A DNA stretch of 64,000 nucleotides from Geosiphon pyriformis (lineage: Eukaryota > Glomeromycota > Glomeromycetes > Archaeosporales > Geosiphonaceae): NCBI GenBank assembly GCA_016748015.1, contig JAAOMT010000128.1:1883770-1947769 (forward strand). Reading direction: 5' to 3'. The notes below the pieces were generated by a model. That model was not told the DNA's origin. It did no database searches and worked only from the letters and a program-made list of their open reading frames with translations. Below are positions 56,931 through 64,000 of this stretch, piece after piece. The number at the start of each line of letters is the position of its first letter. The first letter of the stretch is position 1. A program made the position numbers and the translations under genes.

Positions 56931-59700
56931 TTTTATTTTTTGTAAAAAAACCAGACTTTAAATCAAAAAAAGTACTTTAAAAAATTAAAAAAATGTTTTT
57001 TTGTTAATTTGGTTTTTTTAACTATTTAAACAACAAAAAACCAAAAATAATTAATTTTATTATTAACTTATTATTAAAAATTTAAAAAATAATTTATGTT
57101 AATAATAATAAGTTGTTTTAAAAAATCTTATTTAAAAAAATGCTTTAAAACAATTAAACTTAAATAAAATTTTATTTGATTCTTTTTGTAATTAAAAAAA
57201 CTTTTTAAGTAATATATTATTAAAAATTATTAAAAAAATAAAAACTGTTTTTACTCTTGTTTTAATTATAATTGTAAAAAATATTATTATATAATTTATA
57301 AAAAAAAAGTTATCAAACAATTTTGTATTTGGAAAAAACTTTTTATCTTTTTAATTTTATGACTATAATTAAAGCAAAGAATAAAAAAGCTCTGCTTGAT
57401 ATTTTTTTAAGATATTTAATAAAGTTTCAAACAAAAAAGTTTTTTTTGTTGTAAAAGTAATTAGACAAAACATTTTAAAAACTTTTATCTTTGGCTGGTT
57501 TTTTACTAATTAAAATACTCTTAAAAAAACACATTTGGAATAATTCCAATATTGTTTCTATTTTTATCAAAAGTTTAAAAGTTTTTAATAATAGATTAGT
57601 TAATAAATTAATTTTTTTAATCATTATTGCTATATCTAATATTATTAGTATTATTTCTTTAAAAATAACCAAAAAAACTAAAAATTTCAAAAACAAAAAT
57701 AATTGCTTACTTTTACTATTTTTACACCAAACTTTTTTGTGATTTCAAATAAAATTTTGGATAAAACTTTTATTGTATTATTTAATATGTTATTTAAGAT
57801 AAGCCAAAATTAACTATTAATTATATTGCTAAATATAATGTTTCTAATAAATTATTATTGATTTTAAAAGCAAAACAATAGTCTCTTATTGGATTATCTG
57901 TTCTTAAAAACTGAGTTAATTAAATAAAAACTGAATTATTCTTATTTTTTCTGGTTTTTAATGCTACTATTGGTAATGCTTGAAAAATTATTATTAATTA
58001 TTATTAATTTAATATTTAATGCTATTTTTAAGATCAAATTAACTTATATTAAAGTTGTTTTTTAATTTGTATATAGTTATTTGAATATAAAATTAATTAT
58101 AAAAAACAATCTAAAGTTCTTTTATGTAAAGTTTAATTGTTAAAAATTTATTAAGTAGATGACTATTATTTTAATGCTTAATATTATTTTGAAAATCAAA
58201 TTAACTTATATTAAAGCTGTTTTTCAGTTTATTCATGGTTTTTTAAGTGCAAAATTAATTATAAAAAACAATTTGAAGTTTTTCTGTATAAAGTTTGCTT
58301 TTTAAAATTTTTTAAATACTGTTTTTTTGGTTGAATTTATAAGCTTTGTCCATTTAATTACTTTTAAAATTGCCAAAATTTTGGTAAGTTTTGAGTCCAG
58401 TTTCTTTTTTACTGTTGTTGTGTTGTATAATATGTTTTTAAGTATGTTTATTATTAATATTAAAATTGTTTTTGGTGTATTTAGTAAAGTTGTTTATGTT
58501 GTATTAAAGTCTGTTGGTATTTGACAATATATAATTGTTTATTTTAAGAAATTAGATACTACTGCATTTGTTTTCAATTATTGATTAGTTTTGGTAAGCA
58601 AAAATAATATTTAAATTTTTCTTTTTGTGAATTAAAAAAAGACAATTTTGTTTCATAATAAGTTTAAGACCAAATTAGTCAATTTTTTTTTTGGCTATAT
58701 TGTCTTTAAAATCAGTAAAATAATTTTTCAAATTGATAATCAAATTTGTTTAATTTTTTATTTACCTAATTCTAATTATTGTTTTTGGTTTACACTAGTT
58801 ATATTTAGTTTATAAAGTAATTTAAATATTATTGTTATTAAAACTAACACTTTAAAAAAATATTATATTTAAAAATTAATAATATTTTAAATGTTAGAAT
58901 TTAGATTATTTGACTATAGATTACAAAATATTTTTATTTTTTCAGTTTTTTAAAATATTTGTGTCTTATTTTATTAATATCAAGTCTTATATTAAGATTA
59001 TTATATTTATGTTATTTTAAGTTTCTACTTTTTTAATTGGTTTTGCTTCTTTTGTTATGGTTGTAATTAATAATTTTATAGTGTTTTTTTAGTTAATTTT
59101 TTTAAAAGCTAATTTGGCCAAACTTTTTATGTTAATTAAATATATTGTTAAGTCTGTTAATTCTTTAATTATTGTATTTAAATAATTTGTTAATGGTAAT
59201 TTAGTCTTAAAGAGAATGCTTAATTTTAAAATTAATAAGATTTTAATATATATAGGTGTTTTTAACAAAATTATTAATAAGCTAAAATATAAGATGATAA
59301 TTTTAAAAATTAAATATAATTATAAAAATATTAACATAGCTGGTTTTCAGATAGATTTGTTTATAGTAGATAATAATATATTTTCTAATTTAATGTTACT
59401 TTAAGAATATAAATCTGTTATTATAAAGACTAATATATTAAAAACAGCTAAATAACTGATTAAAATAGTTAATAATAATGCTATATTGTTTAAAATTATT
59501 TAAAAAATATCTTCTTTGAATAAGTTTTTTTTTAGAATATCAATATAGTATAGTTTAAACTAATTTAAATAGCTAATTATATATAGAAAATATGTAAACT
59601 ATATTTAGCACTAAAATATCTAGTTTGTTTTTAATTTCTAAATAGTAATTAAACTATATTCATTAAAACTTTAATAATAATAAAAAAATAAAAAAATAAT
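56931..59700 (+). mobile_element. AT-rich block with a very old plus-strand LINE, copy G
   Basis: The 3' end at about 59540-59690 follows the LINE 3' UTR of copy F (CTAATTTAAATAGCTAATTA, TTTAGCACTAAAATATCTAG, AATAGTAATTAAACTATATT, then a poly-A/(AAT) tail) with C/G almost wholly lost. Upstream, short open stretches on the same strand (58327-58524, 59216-59404) are hydrophobic through T-richness. They are compatible with decayed ORF2 but not provably so. The 5' limit cannot be set. 56931-57470 contains words shared with 35270-35800. Confidence 0.45.
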
Positions 59701-61120
59701 TTTAATATTATTTTTATTTATCAGATTAATTAATAATTAAAAGCAATTATAATTATATTAAAAAATCTAAAACAAACAATAATATAATATTAAACATTAA
59801 CAAATTTTAATATTAACAATAAAAATTTTTTTTTTATATTTTACAAAATTATAATAGTAAAAAAAAAGCAAAATTAAAAACCACTAAAAATTTAACAATT
59901 TTAAAAATAAAAAAATAAACAAAATTAATAAACTCAAATTAAAAATAGTATTTAAACAAATTTATATATTAATTTTATATTGTTTTTAAATACAAATTTT
60001 GCACCAATAAAATTATGTATTAACTAAAAAACAGTTTTAATAAGAGTTAATTTAATTTTAAAAAAAATACTAAATATTAAAATAAAAATTATTATTAATA
60101 ATAAAAATTTAAATAATTAATTAATATAAAATTATTTTATAATTTTTATTATTAATTAACATATATTATTATTTTAATTTATTACTTATTATTTTATTAA
60201 TTTATTAAATATTATTATTTAATAAATAATTCGATTTGTATAATACACAAATATAATTAAATATAATAATTAAATCATATAATATATTAAATTATATAAT
60301 ATTTAAAAATTTACTAAAATATTTAAAAATTTAATAAAATATTTAACAGTTTACTAAAATAATTAATAACTTGTAAAAATAATTTGTAGTTTGTTAAAAT
60401 ATATCTTTAATTTGCCAAAATATTAGCAAAAAAAAGTATAAGATTATAAAATAATATTATAACAAGTTGTATAAAAAAACAGCTTTTTTTTAAGAAAATA
60501 TATTTTATTTTATTTTAAAATTATCTTAACAATTAGTTTTTACAAATCAATTTAATAAATTTATACTTTAAAGATTAATAATTTTTTTTTTAATTATTAT
60601 TATTGAAAATTTACAAATTATAATTAATATTTTAAAATTAATTAGCCACCAATTTTAATAATTACTTAGTTAATTTTAGATCTAAATTAAAAACATTTTT
60701 TTAAAAAAATTTATTTTTTTTATTTTTTTTTATATTATTGAATAACTTATTATTAAAATTTTTTGTAAAAAAGTTGATTTTTATCACAAAATAACTACAT
60801 ATTATTAAAAAAGTTATATTTAAAAGTTTTTATAAAAGAGTTAATTTTTATTACAAAGTAATTACATAAAGTAATTGGCATAAAATTGACTATTTTATTA
60901 TAAATTTAATAATATAAATAGTTCAAAATATAAAAAATACTTTGAAAATAAATTAGCTTATTAAAAATTTATTAACTTTTATTAACAATAGAATTAACAA
61001 TAAAACAATATTAATAAAATCTTAAAAAAACTAAAATTTTTGATAATATTATTTACTTAAAAAATTTTTATTAATTAATAATTGTTTTTTACATTATTAA
61101 TATTATTATTATTAAAAAAC
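59701..61120. other. Almost pure A/T stretch with degenerate short repeats
   Basis: No coding potential. At 60305-60425 a degenerate unit (TTTACTAAAATATTTAAAAA-like) repeats five or six times. At about 60765-60870 a segment of about 40 bp (AAAAAGTTGATTTTTATCAC...) occurs twice in imperfect form. The rest is featureless. Confidence 0.55.
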
Positions 61121-61232
61121 AAAAAAAAATAATTTTTCTCTTGTCGATTCCCTTTTCATGATAAGAGCATAGTTTTTGCTAATAAAATAGCTTTTCCTTT
61201 TTCCTTTTTTTACTTCAGTTATTTCTCTCAAT

Positions 61233-63203
61233 ATGCCCCTCTTTGTTGCCATAGAACCAGTGAATTTGTCTACTGATAGTTCTGGTTCTGGATCGACTGG
61301 ATTGGAGACCTGGTCTGGCACTAAAAAAAAAGCACGAGTTGAAAGTGTTTACTCTCGTGGTCTGTCATATAAGAAACCTAGGAAACCTGAGATCACTGGT
61401 GGAGTTGTGGATTTGTCTGCTGGCCCTTTGTCTGCTGCTTTGTTACATTTGGACAATGAAAAACATAAAGTATCTTGGGGAAGTGAAGTTGAAAACAATA
61501 AGTCAAGCATGAGTGGAGTGTTGGATATAGAGAATATGGCAAACACTATTGCCAAAGAAACAAGCTACACAGAATCTGATGAAGACGACAAAATGAATAA
61601 AGCTATGCTGAGAAAAACCCAGACCCATACTTACATGCTAGGCAAATCTCCAAAAGCTCCAACATTTGACTCCATGAGTGATGATGAGAATGCACTAAGT
61701 CTTCCGTCTCCAAAAATGTTTAATGGCTCCAATCAGATACTGGCTGTCAAGTCACATGTCATGAAAAAGCGAAGCTTTAAGCCAGTAAAATCATTCACTT
61801 TGGATGTGGAATTGTCTGCTGTGTCTAGAAATACTAATAATAATAAGCTCATTTCAATCAAAAATTTTTTTTACAAAATTGATGGTTTTGGGGGAGCTTC
61901 AACTCCCTCAAAATTTTCTGGTGTTATTCGTTCGACTTTCACAAGTGAGTCTAGTCTGATTAAGGCCAAGAAAATGGCAGTCTATGAGAAAATTGTTGTC
62001 AATAGTGATCTCAAAAAAGCAAACATTCATTCAAATTGGAAAGTGGTCATTAAGGAGATCCCAGTAGATCTTCTAAAGTTGGCTGTGGAATCAGTTTTTT
62101 CTAAATTTGGCAAGATTGTTTCCATCAGGATGCAATTGATTGGTTTTTGGCGAAAAGCCCAAATTGAATTTAAGTCATCAGAAGTTGTCAGTTTGGTCAC
62201 TTCTAAGTGGTCTGTTCTTGTGGATAAGGATTCAGTTTGTGTGATGCTGGCCATTAGTGATAAACAAATATGAATATCTAGGGATCAACATCAGGCTATG
62301 CTTTATACTTTGCCTATGGGTACTTCTGCTCATAATTTGTCAGATTTGTTGATGTCATATGGTGGAAAAACTTGTTTTATTGGCCACAATCCCAGTTCAT
62401 ATGTCCGTAATCAGTGTGCAATCATTTGTTTTGAAAATGAAGCTGCCAGATTGGCTGCTGTTTGTACTATTCTAATTTTCAAGAGTGTTGGTTTGTATTG
62501 GACTAGTCTTGTTTTGGCTAGTTGTGCGAAGTGTAAACAATTTGGTCATATTACTGTCAACTGTTCTGTGGGTGAAAGTTCTGGTATTCATGGGAAGAGA
62601 GTGGTTTCTGATCATGATCAGATTTGCCTGGCTAGTATATATAAGAAGAAATTGGCTTCTATTGTTTGTCTGGTTTCATTTGGTGGCAAGACATGGGCTC
62701 AAGTTGCTAGTGGCACCCTTTTTCATGTGTTTGCTTTTGGTTCTTCTGGTTCTTGTTTGCGTTCTGGTTTGGTTTCTCCTTCGGCAGTCTCTGATCCTCT
62801 TGTTGTTTCCCATTTGGGTAAGCATTTGGCTGTCTTGGAGCACTCTTTAGAGCTTTTGGCTGACTGTGTTTCTGGCATCCTGGTTAGGTTGGATTCCTTT
62901 GGTATGGTTTCTTCGGTTTCTTTTTCTCTGGCCTTCTCTTCTGTTGCTTCTGCAGCTTTGGGTTCTGAAGTGAATTCAGATATGATTGTAGACAATGCTT
63001 CGGGTTTTCCTGATATTACCTCCCCTGTCACTGATGATGGTGTTGTCAATCTTAGTGCTAGTAGTTCCAAGGTTCTTACTGCTAAGGTGGGCGGTTTGGA
63101 AACAAAATTGGTCGCTTTGGAAGCTTCAGTTGGTTTGGTTTTAGATAAGTTGAATTTTTTGTGCTCTGGTTCGGGTTTGTCAGCTCCCACAGTTTCTCAA
63201 TGA
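61233..63203 (+). pseudogene. LINE ORF1 with RRM-like fold and CCHC knuckle, one TGA
   Basis: About 656 codons from MPLFVAIEPVN to the stop at 63203. N-terminal block: TGLETWSGTKKKARVESVY, GVVDLSAGPLS. The middle block carries GFGGASTPSKFSGVIRSTF and an RRM-like region (NWKVVIKEIPVDL, LIGFWRKAQIEF). After a TGA at 62272-62274, in a codon that is TGG in copies D and F, come GKTCFIGHNPSSY, CAIICFENE, and the zinc knuckle CAKCKQFGHITVNC (about 62527-62567, complete C-x2-C-x4-H-x4-C). The C-terminal third is Ser/Val-rich. Expected to bind element RNA. It would be intact but for the TGA. Confidence 0.85.
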
Positions 63204-64000
63204 CTCATTTAATTTGGAAGATTGCAACATGCAATGTCAGAGGTATAAACAATTATGCAAAGCAGGCAGACATTGTTTGTTGGCATAAGGATATGAACAA
63301 TCTGGTCTCTATTGTTACTGAAACAAAGTTGCGGGAAAAGATTTGCCCTTGGATTGCTGATAGGTTTGATGGTGTTCATGTTTTTACTTCTGGTCTGGAT
63401 TCTGGTCACATGGGATCTGGTGTTGCTATTATTTTGAACTCTTCATTGGCAAGACATGTGTGCAAGGTTTCAGAGGTGCCTGGTTGGCTCTTGTCAATGA
63501 GACTGCTTTTTAAGAACAAGCTCTTTGTGTTAATTCTGGGACTGTATGCTGGCGCTTCTTTGGTGGTTCGTTTCTCTTAAGCTGGTAATATCAACTCTTT
63601 CATTGCTAAAGTGGTGAATGAATCTTTTTTTGTTATTCTTGGTAGTGATTTCAATGAGAACAGTTCTCACAAATATGCCAGTTTCAAAAAGTGTTTTAAT
63701 TTGGGTTTGGTCAACTCTTTGGGTGGGAGTTCGTTTGTGAAATCTCTGACTTGGTGCAATTCTTGTGGTGTCACCAAGACAATTGACTATGTTTTTGTCT
63801 CCTCTAATTTGATTAACGTGGTTATGGATCACAGTGTAACTGGTGTTAATGACTTTTTTGATACTGATTATAGAGCTGTTTCTGTGTCTGTGGGTATAGG
63901 TGAATTGTTAGATGTGCAGCTTTCTTCATTGTGCAAACAGACCACTAGGAATTGTTAGAAATTTGACATCAAGAATGCCAATAGAGCTAAGTAGTTGGAG
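63200..64000 (+). pseudogene. LINE ORF2, AP-endonuclease part, incomplete at window end
   Basis: Starts with the ATG at 63200, overlapping the ORF1 TGA by ATGA, and reads MTHLIWKIATCNVRGIN. Endonuclease signatures: the Asn of CNVRG, TETKL with the catalytic Glu (63318-63332), LGSDFNEN (GGDFN in copy C), TIDYVFVSSNL, and DTDYRAV, where the usual DH pair is DY. Stops occur at 63578 (TAA at a Gln codon), 63956 (TAG at a Trp codon) and 63991 (TAG). The remaining RT, RNase H and zinc domains would lie beyond the window. Confidence 0.85.

Larger units (their letters stand above)
61125..64000 (+). mobile_element. LINE copy H, youngest-looking, cut by the window end
   Basis: A plus-strand LINE of the same family as copy D. 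The 5' UTR (about 61125-61232) is followed by ORF1 (61233-63203) and ORF2 from 63200, which is still in its endonuclease domain when the window ends. ORF1 carries a single in-frame TGA and ORF2 has stops only at Gln/Trp positions, without frameshifts in the visible part. It is the least decayed copy here. It inserted next to AT-only sequence, as the other copies did. Confidence 0.88.

Noticed and set aside
57475-57742. Open frames of 73-83 codons on both strands
   Set aside because: Made of Ile/Leu/Lys/Asn codons in nearly pure A/T sequence; open on both strands by composition.
8503-64000. Non-standard genetic code with TGA (or TAG) as Trp
   Set aside because: Both TGA and TAG occur at Trp positions, TGG is used for Trp elsewhere in the same ORFs, and the host genes here read normally with standard stops. 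Mutation explains the pattern.
1-64000. tRNA, rRNA or other RNA genes
   Set aside because: No cloverleaf with B-box or rRNA-like segment was recognised by eye; a covariance-model scan was not possible.

Overview
The window looks like nuclear DNA of a filamentous fungus, most probably an arbuscular mycorrhizal fungus (Glomeromycotina, Rhizophagus-like). The evidence is strong AT bias, short GT-AG introns in conserved fungal genes (GAA1, UPS2-type PRELI, mitochondrial uS8, VPS8, ARB1), and several LINE-type elements whose reverse transcriptase carries a GLDQGEVFSPLL-like box that I associate with this group. The species is an inference; the fungal origin is well supported.

Layout: (1) 1-36 kb is a repeat island. 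It opens with the terminal repeat of an LTR element running off the left edge. Next come LINE copies in both orientations: two nearly complete minus-strand copies (about 2.8-9.6 kb and 10.0-16.9 kb), one plus-strand copy split in two (18.2-21.6 and 31.9-35.2 kb), and several decayed 3' tails. The split copy is interrupted by a complete 10.25-kb Ty3/gypsy-type retrotransposon on the minus strand (21608-31860), with two LTRs, a 4-bp target duplication, PBS and PPT. Its order is gag, protease, a cysteine-rich region, an embedded dUTPase domain with all five family motifs, RT, RNase H, integrase, and an unidentified ORF in the env position. (2) 36-56 kb is a host gene island: GAA1 (+), UPS2/PRELID3-like (-), mitochondrial ribosomal protein uS8m (+), VPS8 (+), ARB1 (-), a propeller-like repeat protein (+) and a Q-rich hypothetical protein (-). 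(3) 56.5-64 kb returns to AT-rich repeats: a heavily decayed plus-strand LINE, an AT-only stretch, and the youngest-looking LINE (ORF1 interrupted by one TGA), cut by the right edge.

The host genes do not form a pathway. They serve GPI anchoring (GAA1), mitochondrial lipid transfer (UPS2-like), mitochondrial translation (uS8m), endosomal tethering (VPS8) and RNAi-linked heterochromatin (ARB1). ARB1 is the one with a thematic link to the repeats, because its family loads Argonaute with small RNAs that silence repeats.

Almost every break in the mobile elements is a C:G to T:A change (TGG to TGA/TAG, CAA/CAG to TAA/TAG, CGA to TGA), and the two LTRs of the Ty3 element differ mainly at CpG/TpG/CpA sites. 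This points to methylation-linked or RIP-like decay. The most notable items are the retrotransposon dUTPase with its cysteine-rich neighbour, the conserved ATGA stop-start overlap between LINE ORF1 and ORF2, and repeated loss of the same RT catalytic Asp at what looks like a CpG site. Coordinates of decayed elements are approximate. I found no rRNA, tRNA or CRISPR.
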